Positions 1-9,945 of a DNA stretch of 64,000 nucleotides are shown in pieces (positions within the stretch are counted from its first letter, which is position 1; each line of letters opens with the position of its first letter). The position numbers and the translations under genes are program-made. The notes beneath the pieces were generated by a model. The model was not told where the DNA came from and searched no databases. It was given only the letters and a program-made list of their open reading frames with translations. Source of the stretch: Neostethus bicornis (taxonomy: Eukaryota > Chordata > Actinopteri > Atheriniformes > Phallostethidae); assembly GCA_902685375.1 (NCBI GenBank), contig LR738557.1:24637501-24701500 (forward strand), read 5' to 3'.

Positions 1-940
1 ATTCAATCAAACAAGAGTTTTTATCAAAATGTAAAAGATAAAAAGTGAAAATGGTTTTACTTACAAGTAGGAAGAAGTAGGTCATGATGCTTATCTGACA
101 CATTCAGCAGAGTGTAAGAAGACTGGTTTCTTCTCACAGATGAGACCCTGCCTCCTGGCTTCCACTCCCACTAATAGAAAAACACTAATCACAGGTTGCA
201 TTGTAGGAGTTCTTCTGTTCTGACAGTTTTAATTTAGAGATCATGCGTCACAAACTACAATCAGCCTATGAACAATTCCAAAGAGGTCAAGAAGCTCATT
301 TAAAACGGTTCAATGCAAATATCATAAAACCACATGTTTTTAGTCTCATTTGAACCCAAACAAAGTCTGAGATGTTTAAAATGTTCAATTTAACATTAAG
401 ATTCTTTACTAACATAAAATATGGATTCTGCTGGCATAAAATTTTAAAGCAAATCTTTTTAAATACTCTTTTAGCAATCCAAACTGTACCTACAAAGATT
501 AGAAATAGATAAAGATGCAGCCCGCTTTACCCGTCTGCAACACTGTGAAGATGTCATCATATTCATTTGACTTAATCACACCCAATTTCCATCGAACTCT
601 GGGTCATCTTCTTGCATCATTTCTATCCGCGTAAACCTGAATTTCTTTTAGTTGGAGCACTTAGTTTGGCCTCACCCAGTTTCCACCTGATCATTTTTTA
701 CATGATTCACCTCCTACTATCATTAAACACTACTTTAAAGAATCCTAATTAACCAACTTAAAAACACTTGTCTATGATTGATAGTGAACCTAAAAAGTAC
801 AAATAATTTATTGATATAAAAGCCATTAAAAGATTTGATTTGTATGTTATTTTAGTAATCGGAACCTTTTGGAATCTGGTATTTTGTGTTTGTTAGTAGA
901 GTTTGTAGCAAAAAGAAGCGAAAAAGAAAAAAGCGTGTAA
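1..940. other. AT-rich stretch, no gene seen
   Basis: No long open frame, recognisable protein motif or repeat family was seen on either strand. It is ordinary AT-rich intergenic or intronic sequence. Confidence 0.5.
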
Positions 941-956
941 ATTGAAACCTAAAAAA

Positions 957-1265
957 ATGGTGGCTGGACTCTCACTCAGAGATCGGGTGAGGAGTTCTGC
1001 CATCCGGGAGGTGCTTGGTGTCGAGAGGTCGAGAGGAGCCAGATGGGGTGGTTCTGGTCAGGATGCCCCCTCGAGTGCCTCGCTGGTGGGGTGTTTCGGG
1101 CTCCTCCCATCGGGAGGAGACTAAAAGCCAGACCCCGGACCTGCTGGAAAGACTATGCCTCACAGCTGGCCGGGGAACGACTTGGGATCCTTCCGGGTGA
1201 GCTGGAGGATGCAACTGGTGTGAGAGAAGCCTGGGCTTCCTGTCTGAGGCTGTTGCCCCTGCGAC
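957..1265 (+). mobile_element. LINE fragment, 3' end of reverse-transcriptase ORF
   Basis: The plus strand encodes pieces of the C-terminal tail of a teleost non-LTR retrotransposon ORF (VAGLSLRDRVRSSAIRE, then SQMGWFW, RTCWKDYASQLAGERLG). The frame is interrupted by small indels. Only the last part of the ORF is present, as expected for a 5'-truncated insertion. It directly abuts an oppositely oriented copy of the same region. I do not assign a LINE clade. Confidence 0.8.
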
Positions 1266-1810
1266 AGCGGGTCCGGGGTCTACCTCTTGGTGTCCTCCAA
1301 GAGGTAGGAGGAGACCAAGAGGTAGACGTGCCCAAAACACCACACCAGCAAGGCCGCTCGGGGGCATCCTGACCATATGCCCGAACCACCCCATCTGGCT
1401 TCTCTTTACCTGGGTTTGCTCGACACCGAGCTCCTCCCGGATGGCAGAGCTCACCCGATCTCTGCGTGAGAGCCCAGCCACTCTGTGAAGAACCTCATTT
1501 CGGCCGCTTGTATCCGTGATCTCATTCTTTCTGTCACCATCCATGGCTGGTGACCATAGGTGAGGGTTGGAACTTAAATCCACTTGTTAATCGAGAGCTT
1601 TGCTTTTCGGCTCAGCTCTCTCTTTACCACGACGGATCGATGTAGCGTCATAGTTATTGCTGACACCGTACCGATGCGCCTGTCGATCTCTCGCTCCATC
1701 CTTCCCCTACTCGTGAACAAGACCCCGAGATACTTAAACTCCTCCACTTGGGGCAGGACCCTGACCCACAGGAGGCATGCAACTCTTTTTCGTGCGAGGA
1801 CCATGGTCTC
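1266..1810 (-). mobile_element. LINE fragment, RT C-terminal region, inverted relative to its neighbour
   Basis: The minus strand reads VEEFKYLGVLFTSRGRMERE, then DRRIGTVSAITMTLHRSVVV and KRELSRKAKLSI, followed in another frame by RVAGLSRRDRV and SQMGWFGHMVRMPP. This is the thumb and C-terminal region of a fish LINE reverse transcriptase. Frameshifts and stops show that it is dead. It covers the same ORF region as the plus-strand fragment to its left, so the two form an inverted pair with their 3' ends facing. Confidence 0.85.
1280..1307. repeat. perfect short fold-back (11-bp arms)
   Basis: CTACCTCTTGG at 1280-1290 is followed by a 6-nt spacer and its exact reverse complement at 1297-1307. 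It lies inside the LINE tail near the junction of the inverted LINE pair. Confidence 0.8.
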
Positions 1811-2121
1811 GGATTTTATTTTATTTTTTATTTATTTTTACTCACTCTATTCATCCCTCACCGGGGAAATTTGTGTGTTGCACTTCTACACCACAGCAGG
1901 CTGCCCACGACGGTGCCAATAGTGGGAGAAATGGGTGGTTAGGTGTCTTCTCCAAGGACCCTACACGTGCACTAAGTGGGTCTTTACAAGTGTGTTATTG
2001 ATTTGTATACTTATATATTAAATATTGTCTTGCTGCATTATTTGATATGACTTTATAAAAATACATTAAATAAATCTACTCAATTCTATTTGTTGGGCCT
2101 TTCTGTTTTTAGTGGGTCAGA

Positions 2122-2139
2122 CCACTAGGTGGCGGTAAT
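2122..2139 (+). promoter_or_regulatory. CTCF-like motif
   Basis: The 18-mer CCACTAGGTGGCGGTAAT resembles the CTCF core consensus (CCASYAGRKGGCRS). It lies about 175 bp upstream of the start codon of a candidate first coding exon. Similar sequence followed by GAAGAAGAAG-rich DNA recurs in teleost promoters, as far as I recall. Binding is inferred, not shown. Confidence 0.4.
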
Positions 2140-2313
2140 GCACGGCATTAATACAACCGCAGTTAGAATCTAAACAAGAAGAAGAAAAAGAATCTGGCCG
2201 CTCTGATTTAAAAATAAAGACGTCATTTAAATGCGCCCACATGTGGTGTTACTGCTCCTGAACATCTGGATTAGTTTGTAAATGTGGATAAAGATTTAAT
2301 CGTACTTTTAAAA

Positions 2314-2450
2314 ATGGCTAAAGTGAATGGGACTGGACCCAAACGGGAGGAATTCTATGAAGAGGATTCTGAAAATTCAGCTTTAGCAACAGACTCTCCT
2401 TCTGAAGAAGAAGATCTGCTGGATTGTGATTACATGCCTCCATTAGAAAG
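2314..2450 (+). CDS. candidate first coding exon of an unrecognised small protein
   Basis: An ATG at 2314 (context AAAAATGG) opens 45 codons plus two bases and ends at a consensus donor (AG|GTAAGA at 2451). The encoded segment is acidic and rich in Ser and Glu (for example REEFYEEDSENSA and SEEEDLLDCDYMPPLE), as in a disordered nuclear or adaptor N-terminus. No known family was recognised. The phase matches an acceptor at 6510/6511, which would give a 79-residue product ending at 6613. Further exons between or beyond cannot be excluded. The composition, the splice donor and the CTCF-like upstream motif support a real exon. The identity is open. Confidence 0.45.
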
Positions 2451-2762
2451 GTAAGAAAAAGAGACCTGGTTTTATTTAACCAGACTAGAATAAACTACCA
2501 GACAGACCAGTCCACATGGATCTGTGAGGATATCAAAATATTAAACTATAAATTTAATCTGTTTTTGGTTTGATCCTCAGAGAATGTTACCAAACAGGAT
2601 GCTTAAAAACATGGCAAACATGAACAAACTAATGGCGAAAACAACGTTGTTTTTGTTTGTTTGTTTTTTTAATTCACTTACAATTATTTGACTGAATTTT
2701 GTCTAAAAGTATTTTTTTTCCCTACATGTAATATTAAAAAAAAAAATTCTAGTTACATTAAC

Positions 2763-4074
2763 AGGGGCGGATCCAGGATTTTCTAAAGGGGGGCGTGAGG
2801 TCATTGACAAAGCCAGTATGGGGGGGGCTTGGGGGCAGTATCCCCGATACTGAAAAATAAGGGTCATTCCCCTGCATTTTGGTGGCCCATTCGCTGTCCT
2901 GCAAGGGGTTAGGGTCAGCGTTGCCAGGTGGGAGGTGCTGGATTATCGTACTAATGACGTAAAATTATCGTATTTTACAAAAAAATTATCGTACACCCAT
3001 TAAAACCACGCCCATTGACAAAATAACACCCTTTACATGCACTCGGAAGGCAGTGGGAGTGAAGGAAACAAACAGGAGGCAAAAAATAACCAGGGAAATA
3101 AGAGTTTAAGAAACCCAGAAAGAAATCAGTAGGGGCGGGACTTAGGAGACAGTATATATAAATTTATATATACATATCAGGTTTTGTTTAACGTTAACCC
3201 CAACATCTGTATTATACAAAATCTAAGCGATGTGTAGTTTTAATCTCCTCAGTCAGTCTTTATAAACTAATCAATAACATTTTGGATGCTTTTAAGCACA
3301 AATACTTCATCCACTACTATTTATGGATTAATTAGTCCAATTAGCTTTTTTTTCTAAATATAAAAGAGTGCATCACAGATCGAAATTATTTTTTTTATAT
3401 ATATAAAAAATACTATCTACAACGTTTTCAGCAAAGACTTAAACAATGACTGCAGACTGAAAATAATAAAAAGATTTTTTTTTTCTTTGTTGTTGTTTTT
3501 AAAACTGTTAATTCAATCAAAAGTTCAGTGTTTCAGCCTCAGAAGAACACTTTGATTTTCGAGCCCGCAACAAATCTTAAACACGCAAATTGACGTTCTT
3601 GCTCTTTATAATTTTGTGGGCGGGGCTACTCACCCCAAAGTAAGCAAACGCCAGCCAGAATGATTGACTGGACCTATCAGCCAATCATTCTTCTGTTCCT
3701 TTGTTTGATGCATTCAGGGTTCATAAAAAAAAAAAACTCCGACAAACAGGCGCGTTAGATGAAAACAACTAATCCAATTACACAGACAAGAAACGTTCAA
3801 ATTATCGTATTTTGAGCATTTTTTACAAGTATTGATCGTACATCGTACGGAGGGCAAAAAAAATCGTACAAATACGATAATTATCGTACACCTGGCAACG
3901 CTGTCTTGTCCCCTTTCCTCGTGCATAAGTGGGCGTCAACGGATTTAAGTGGGCGTATTTCCTACAGCCAATCAGGAACTGAATAGATTGTACAATGCAC
4001 GAACGGATTGGGGAAAAAATATTCCCCCCCTGTACCCCCTCCCTCCGGATTCCAGATTCTTTAGATCCGCCCCT
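2763..4074. mobile_element. outer non-autonomous DNA transposon (hAT-like termini)
   Basis: AGGGGCGGATC at 2763-2773 matches, inverted, GATCCGCCCCT at 4064-4074. Short additional similarity (CTAAAG) lies just inside both ends. Flanks (…CATTAAC and TATTAAA…) may be a decayed target-site duplication. The interior has no transposase and is itself interrupted by a second inverted-repeat element. It sits in the intron of the candidate plus-strand gene. Confidence 0.6.
2916..3903. mobile_element. inner MITE with perfect 15-bp terminal inverted repeats
   Basis: CAGCGTTGCCAGGTG at 2916-2930 is matched exactly in inverted orientation by CACCTGGCAACGCTG at 3889-3903. Subterminal ATTATCGTA motifs are repeated near both ends. 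The CAGNGTTGCCAG-type end is usual for hAT-derived MITEs in fish. No transposase is present, and no clean 8-bp target duplication was found. It is nested in the element spanning 2763-4074. Confidence 0.75.
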
Positions 4075-4183
4075 TATTAAAAATGGAGTCATTAAATTAC
4101 CCATTTAATTTTTAACACTAGTTTTTTTTAACTGACTAAAAAAAAAAAAAAAAAACATATTTTGTTGAAAAATATTTGTGAGT

Positions 4184-4440
4184 GAGGAGCTCTGCCATCC
4201 AGGAGAAGCTCGGAGTAGAGCTGTTGCTCCTCTGGATTGAGAAGCCAGATAGGGTGGTTTGGGCATCCTAACCAGACGTTAGGATGCCTCCTGAACGCCT
4301 TGTTAGTGAGGTTTTTCATTTACTCTTATATTTTCTGGCTGGGGAACGCCTTGGAATCCACCGTGGTGAGCAGCCGGGGTCAGAGAAGCCTGGGTTTCCT
4401 GACTGAGGCTGTTGCCCCATGACCCGGCCCAGATATGCAG
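4184..4440 (+). mobile_element. LINE fragment, RT C-terminal tail, internally deleted
   Basis: The sequence matches the same LINE tail as 957-1265 (gaggagctctgccatccagg, then gagaagccagat, then ggctggggaacgccttgg). There is an internal deletion and no open frame. It contains a perfect fold-back at 4262-4288. Confidence 0.75.
4262..4288. repeat. perfect short fold-back (11-bp arms)
   Basis: GGCATCCTAAC at 4262-4272, a 5-nt spacer CAGAC, then GTTAGGATGCC at 4278-4288. Sibling LINE copies do not have the palindrome here, so it arose locally. Confidence 0.8.
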
Positions 4441-4825
4441 AAGACAACGGAACATGGTAAAACCAGTTCATTTGGCAATTTGACTTCCAGAGTTTATGGA
4501 TGTTATTTGTTCAGACAACAAATCGGTTTGAACCCTGACTTTTTGTGTTTTTTGTCGTCCTTGCTATTAAGGGAAATTCTAAATTGGGGGAAAAAAAAAA
4601 AAACAGTAAATCTTGTTATACTGTCTAAAAATGTCTAAGAATATAACATCCTCTAACTTCCACTGGAGATCAAAATGTTGAAAAGGAGCTTTTCTGCATT
4701 TTCTAAAAGTAACAGGATTAACTGGTTTGTTGCTTAATTCAAACTAAACCTAAAAAAAAAAAAGTGTTTGAAAACAACTGACCAATTGGTAAATCCAAAT
4801 GACCCCATTTTAAACACAAGTTGGT

Positions 4826-4943
4826 TTCATCTTCTGAACCGCTTGTCCCCAATGGGGTTGACGGAGATGCTAGAACCTGTACTGGCTGATTTCAGGTAAG
4901 AGGTGGTATACACCCTAAACAGGTCACCATTCTGTTGCGGGGC
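4826..4943 (-). mobile_element. teleost LINE/SINE 3' tail
   Basis: On the minus strand this reads as the common fish retroposon tail (gacctgtttagggtgtatac … gaaatcagccagtacaggtt…). It directly abuts a CA microsatellite, as such tails often do. Related copies lie at about 9396, 31826, 48165 and 56600. Confidence 0.6.
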
Positions 4944-4953
4944 CACACACACA

Positions 4954-4996
<43 letters not shown>
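4944..4996. repeat. (AC)n microsatellite
   Basis: An almost pure CA/AC dinucleotide run of about 53 bp with one G interruption. Confidence 0.95.
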
Positions 4997-4997
<1 letters not shown>

Positions 4998-4998
<1 letters not shown>

Positions 4999-6500
4999 AT
5001 TCCTAGGTGCAATTTCAAAATGTTCAATCAACCTAACACATATTTTTGGAGAGTGGGAGAAAACATGAGTATCTGGAGAAAACTGTTTTGTACAAACTCA
5101 ACACAGTATTTCAAGCGGGGGTTTTAAAATGAAGAGGGTGGGGTTATCCAGCTGTCTCTGCTGCTTCACACCAGCTGTAACCAGACATCAGTGCAGGCTT
5201 TTTGACACTCCTCTCCAAAAACAAAAGACTACTATGTACTTTCCCTTCATTTACAACACAGACATAAGACCCCCCCTCCTATCCCACTCTGTCATACACC
5301 TTCCCACCCCCTCCGGCCTGGCTTTAAACCACCAATAACTTTGATCAAACATCAGAGAAAAACTGCAAGCGTTTTAAAGACGGTGTTTCATTCTAAATCA
5401 ACCCCCTGTCAACCAGGAAAGACATCCTAAAGGTATGATGTCATCACCAGCTTGTCCCTCAGAGGAGATCACACGAGTTAAAAACTCTTGTTCCCCCGAA
5501 GATCTAAGCATTTCTTAATAACTAACGCCCCCAGAATTCAAGCTGAAAAAGTGTAAATGTTATTTTAAGAATAATTCAATGGGATTTCCTCATTTTTCTA
5601 ATGTTTGGATTGTGTCTGGTGATCATAACCCCCAGGCTATAAACCCCCCATGACTGAGCTTCTTTCAGGGTACACACGAGTATTCCACAGACCACAAAGA
5701 TTGAAGCCTTTAGACCTGCTGAATGGCTGACTGCTGAAGCTATGAAGAGGACTAACCGGCTTAGCCAGGCTGACAGGTTGGAGGAAGGGTGGCCATGCTG
5801 CTGGAAAATGAAGCCGTGAAGCACGGCTAGATTTTCATTCCACGTAAAAAAAAAAAAAAAAAAAAAAAACTTCTGCAACCATGAAGTAAGAATACAGGTT
5901 TGTCACACCCTGTAAGTGTGAAGGTGTGTATGTCTTTAAAGCTTTTATAACAGGTTGAATCCAGAGGAGGTGAAAAGTCAATGTATGGAGTTGAACCCTG
6001 ATCATCAGACCTCCACCACCGTGCTTTAGTGTTCTCAGGTTTATTCAGGCTGGCATTTCTAAAACACTGGTGAATGTTGAGGACGCACCAAGCGTTCGTC
6101 CTCCATGTTTCAATAACTCGTTTGAGTCACTGGAAGGATTTTAATAAAACTGTCCACAGTCACTCAGTAGCCTACTAACCATAGATGAACTGATTAGGTT
6201 TAAAGGGTGATGACCACGGCGAAAGGTCACAAATTCTTGTGAATGCGATCTGTCTCTAACCAGAGAAAGGATTTTATTAAAACTGTCCCAAATTCCAACA
6301 TTTATTATAAAGTTTGTGATGCAGAGCAGGTGGAGAAATAACGGTTAACATGGTTTTAATATTTCACCTGCAAACTGAGTCCTAAAAATCTCAAATGCAG
6401 CTTTTCTTTACTTTTTTTTTTATCCCTGTTCTGAACTTGCAGCCATGTTTGCTCCTAATCTCTCTGCAAAACAATGGACTCGTTGTTTGCCTGACTTTTT
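4998..6500. other. no gene seen; putative intron or intergenic
   Basis: There are only short chance frames. A poly(A) run lies at about 5846-5869. If the two-exon plus-strand gene is real, this is its intron. Confidence 0.4.
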
Positions 6501-6510
6501 TTTCTTTCAG

Positions 6511-6613
6511 ATTTTCAGGCAGAAATAAATCTCCCTCAAACAGGGATGAGTTCTGGTCCAGCAGGTTTCATATGTTTGCCCACTCTGACACACCAAGAGA
6601 TGAGGGATATTAA
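6511..6613 (+). CDS. candidate last coding exon of an unrecognised small protein
   Basis: A pyrimidine-rich acceptor (TTTTTTTTCTTTCAG at 6496-6510) precedes an exon that starts with one base completing the split codon left by the exon ending at 2450. It then encodes 33 residues (FSGRNKSPSNRDEFWSSRF… PRDEGY) to a TAA at 6611-6613. The matching phase, strong acceptor and hydrophilic composition continuous with the first exon are the support. No polyadenylation signal was seen close by. The family is unknown and the model could be fortuitous. Confidence 0.35.
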
Positions 6614-7019
6614 ATATTTACACTGGACTCTAATAACGGGCTCAGGCCTAAACGTTTAAACCAGTCTTCTGCATCACACCAACGACCATGATCCTCGGCT
6701 TTAGTGTTCCTCTGGGTCCTCTGATCCGAAGGCTTGCACTATCTTGTCCTCTTCATCTTCCTCACTACTAGCCACTCTCCACACCACCGTCCCCCTATGC
6801 TGTCTGGCTACACTGTCTCCCATAACTACTTTACAGTTTCCTGAAGCGTGTCAGAGAGGGATAGCGGTACCTGAATGGAAAGACTGAGCAAGAGCAGAAC
6901 ACATGCTGTAAAACCCTTCCGGCTAACATTAGAATGGATGTGGATACTGGAGAACAAAATCCATGTCTTAGAAAAGGGAGGGGCAAACTACGACCCGAGG
7001 GCACATCAAACTTTTAAAT

Positions 7020-7444
7020 CCAGCCCGTTCCGTTCCGTCATCTTCCGCTTGTTTCGGGGTCGGGTCACGGGGCAACAGCCTCAAACGAGTAGCCCAGGCT
7101 TCTCTCACCCCGGCTGCATCCTCCAGCTCACCCGGAAGGATCCCAAGCCGTTCCCCGGCCAGCTGTGAGACATAGTTTCTCCAGCAGGTCCGGGGTCTGC
7201 CTCTTGGTCTCCTCCCGGTGGGACGTGCCCAAAACACCTCGCCCGCGAGGCGCTCGGGGGGCATCTGACCACCCCATCTGGCTCCTCTCGACCTGGAGGA
7301 GGAGCGGCTCGAAACCAAGCTCCTCCCGGATGGCAGAGGTCCTCACCCGATCTCTGATTCAGAGCCCAGCCACCTTGCGGAGGAAGCTCATTTCGGCCGC
7401 TTGTACCCGCGATCTCATTCTTTCGGTCATCACCCACAGCTTGA
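7020..7444 (-). mobile_element. LINE fragment, RT C-terminal tail
   Basis: The minus strand carries LWVMTERMRSRVQAAEMSFL and RKVAGL, then in shifted frames VERSQMGWSDAPR and RPRTCWRNYVSQLAGERLGI. This is the same LINE family as at 957-1810. Frameshifts break the ORF. Its 5' side (minus orientation) runs into a 33-bp minisatellite that keeps the reading frame open. Confidence 0.85.
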
Positions 7445-7600
7445 TACCATGGTGAGGGTAGGAACGTAGATCCTGGTTACCATGGTGAGGGTAGGAACGT
7501 AGATCCTGGTTACCATGGTGAGGGTAGGAACGTAGATCCTGGTTACCATGGTGAGGGTAGGAATGTAGATCCTGGTTACCATGGTGAGGGTAGGATAGAA
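7445..7600. repeat. 33-bp minisatellite, about 4.7 copies
   Basis: The unit begins TACCATGGTGAGGGTAGGAA and recurs at 7445, 7478, 7511, 7544 and 7577 with only one or two substitutions. Because 33 is a multiple of three, the minus-strand LINE frame stays open through it and encodes an 11-residue repeat (SYPHHGNQDLR). Confidence 0.95.
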
Positions 7601-7953
7601 TAGGGGACATGGGCCGCCCTTCCAGCGGACTCACCACCTGCAGGAGGGGGCATAGGGGTCGGGTGAAGGAGGAGATGGGTCAACGGCTGGGACCCAAATG
7701 GTCAGATCCTCAGCTGCATAAGCTAAATCCAGCCCATCAAACATAAAAAAATTATATAAATTTTATAAACCTTTTTTTTTTCACTGCAATTCCAGAATTT
7801 TTTGGGGACACATTTGCTAGTCGGGTTCATTCATCTGTTGGCACAGAATTAAACTATTTGAAGTCAGTGTTTGAAATGAGCAGAAAGCAGATTTTTTTTG
7901 TTCATCCTCATTAGACGTCTGGAGGAAAGGAAAAACCAGAGCATTGTTTTCCA

Positions 7954-7955
<2 letters not shown>

Positions 7956-8017
<62 letters not shown>
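7956..8017. repeat. (AC)n microsatellite
   Basis: A pure CA/AC dinucleotide run of about 62 bp. Confidence 0.97.
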
Positions 8018-8019
<2 letters not shown>

Positions 8020-8640
8020 GTTGGGCGTGCCGCAACAGAAACGTGCTGACGGGTTCTCCCCAACAGCTGCAGGAACAAGAGCCCCCACTGTGCCCCATGA
8101 GTCACCCCTCCCCAGCTTTACCAGAGATAAATCACAGCAGTCTTTCAGAGACGGAGGGGGGTTAACCGATGAAAAAAAAATCTATCATTTAAAATCAAAT
8201 TAAAAACATTTTGATGAGTGTTTTTAACATTTCAACTCATTTATTTTCCAGTCAATAGAAGAAGTAAGAGGCTCTGCTCTGTGATCCACTGGAAGCCCAT
8301 TCATTAGGACGGGGTGGGGGGTGAGTAGAGGTGGGACAATGCTTCTAATCTATCAGCCAGGAGGTCCTGTCAGGATTAAACACTCAAGAGCTTCAACAAG
8401 GATTCTTAAAGGTTTTATTTGAAACACAAAGCAGACTTAAGTCCAAACTGCTTTTATTTGTTTAATAGTCAAACTTTCAAAGTAAAAGTCTTGATTTTCA
8501 GTTTGTTAGAAAATGGTAACACTTATAAGTCATTCATGATTTCATAAGAAGTTCTGAGAGGAAACACGGGGAAACCCTGAGGAGATAAAGCTCTTCACTC
8601 CCCCACAGTGAAGATGAACTAAAGAGGAGTCACAATCTTT
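8020..8640. other. 3' flank of arl6ip5, probable 3' UTR
   Basis: There is no coding potential. On the minus strand this lies just downstream of the arl6ip5 stop codon and holds two AATAAA signals, so much of 8400-8650 is probably its 3' UTR. Confidence 0.5.
8414..8458 (-). terminator. arl6ip5: two candidate polyadenylation signals for arl6ip5
   Basis: AATAAA occurs on the minus strand at 8458-8453 and 8419-8414, about 195 and 235 bp downstream of the arl6ip5 stop codon. Use is inferred from position only. Confidence 0.4.
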
Positions 8641-8651
8641 GGCCTGAATGT

Positions 8652-8827
8652 TCATTCTTTGAGTTTTCCTTCCAGAAAGGTTTGGATTTTTTGGAAGTTC
8701 TCCTCTTGTTGACCCAAAGCTTCCAGGAAGATCCCCATCGGGGTCCGCTTCAGTCCAGCTCCCACTATTTTGTTTTCTAGTTTATTCTTCATGTTCCGCA
8801 GGCGGAAGGAAGCGTGTGCAAAAATCA
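8652..8827 (-). CDS. arl6ip5: arl6ip5 exon 3 (coding, with stop)
   Basis: The acceptor TTTTTCCACAG precedes 176 nt encoding IFAHASFRLRNMKNKLENK through LKRTPMGIFLEALGQQEE to the stop at 8652. This is the cytosolic C-terminal region that is most conserved with mammalian ARL6IP5. Confidence 0.95.
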
Positions 8828-9899
8828 CTGTGGAAAAAAAAAACACAAACTAAAACATCTCTAACTGAGTGAGACACCTAAAAATAAAGAAAGGGGGCGC
8901 TGCATATAAACGTGTTGCTGTACACACCGTCATCTCGCATGAGCATATTTTGAAAAAAAAAATTTTTTTTTAAGCTCCTCTACAGCTGAAGTTACAGGCA
9001 TTTACACAACAAATATACACAGATGAAGAGCTGGGATGACCTAGTCCGGGAGGCTGGTGCTACCTAGCAGCTCTCACTCTGAGGTTTAGCTTTAAGCAAA
9101 ACAAGAGAAAAGAACAAACTGGTTCTTAAAAGTTCCATCTTATGCAAAATAACTTTTTTTTTTTTAATTGCTCATGGCGCCCCTCTCAGCCTGAGAAAAT
9201 ATCCGTCAGGCTCTGTAGCTGCATAATGAGAGGGAGAGCAGTACCAGAGTGAAAGAACTGAGAGTGCTCCAAAACACTTTCTGCTAACATTGTTGACATG
9301 CCGTAGAACAAAATCCATGACCAAAAACTATCAAGTGTTCCAGTGTTATCCATATAAAACCACAATTTGGGTTTTGGAATATCCGGTTTACAGTAGACAG
9401 ACTGGCGAGCTGTTCGGGGTGTACCCTGCCCTTCGCCTTAAATCAGCCTGGATGGGCTTCGGCACCCCCGCAACCTCGAAAGGGACAGACGGATAAGAAG
9501 ATGACTGACTGACTGACTGACGGTTTACAGTAGTTATGAAATCTTGCTGATTTATTGAGTTTTATCACAAACCAGGAAGTGTAAAAGCCTGATTAGTGCT
9601 CATCTCATCGCCCTTCTTGAGACAGCACAAGCTCCACCTCTGACATCTGAAATGTTTCCTGCTAATTAAAAGTTGTCATCGATGTAGAAACTGCTTGTTT
9701 GTGGTCACGTAGGAGGCAGAGAGAGTGACGATTCATCAAAAACCTCCGAATCATTCTAAATAAAAAAACAAAGCCACACCCATCACAGTTCTAAGTTCTG
9801 AAAAGTTGATTTTGCACGAGATGGAACCTTTAAAGGGCCCATTTCATCCAAAATGGACTTTCCAGAGTTTTCTACCTTGTAAGAGTGATGTCCGGGCCT

Positions 9900-9945
<46 letters not shown>

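Noticed and set aside
4903..5127. Open frames across the CA microsatellite (Thr-His or Cys-Val repeats)
   Set aside because: Frames are produced by the dinucleotide run on both strands. There is no codon-usage or homology support.
7445..7600. CRISPR-like array of regular repeats
   Set aside because: Units are contiguous with no spacers, and the context is a eukaryotic LINE; it is a minisatellite.
7898..8203. Frames of 60-100 residues across the second CA repeat
   Set aside because: Same microsatellite artefact, present in several frames of both strands.
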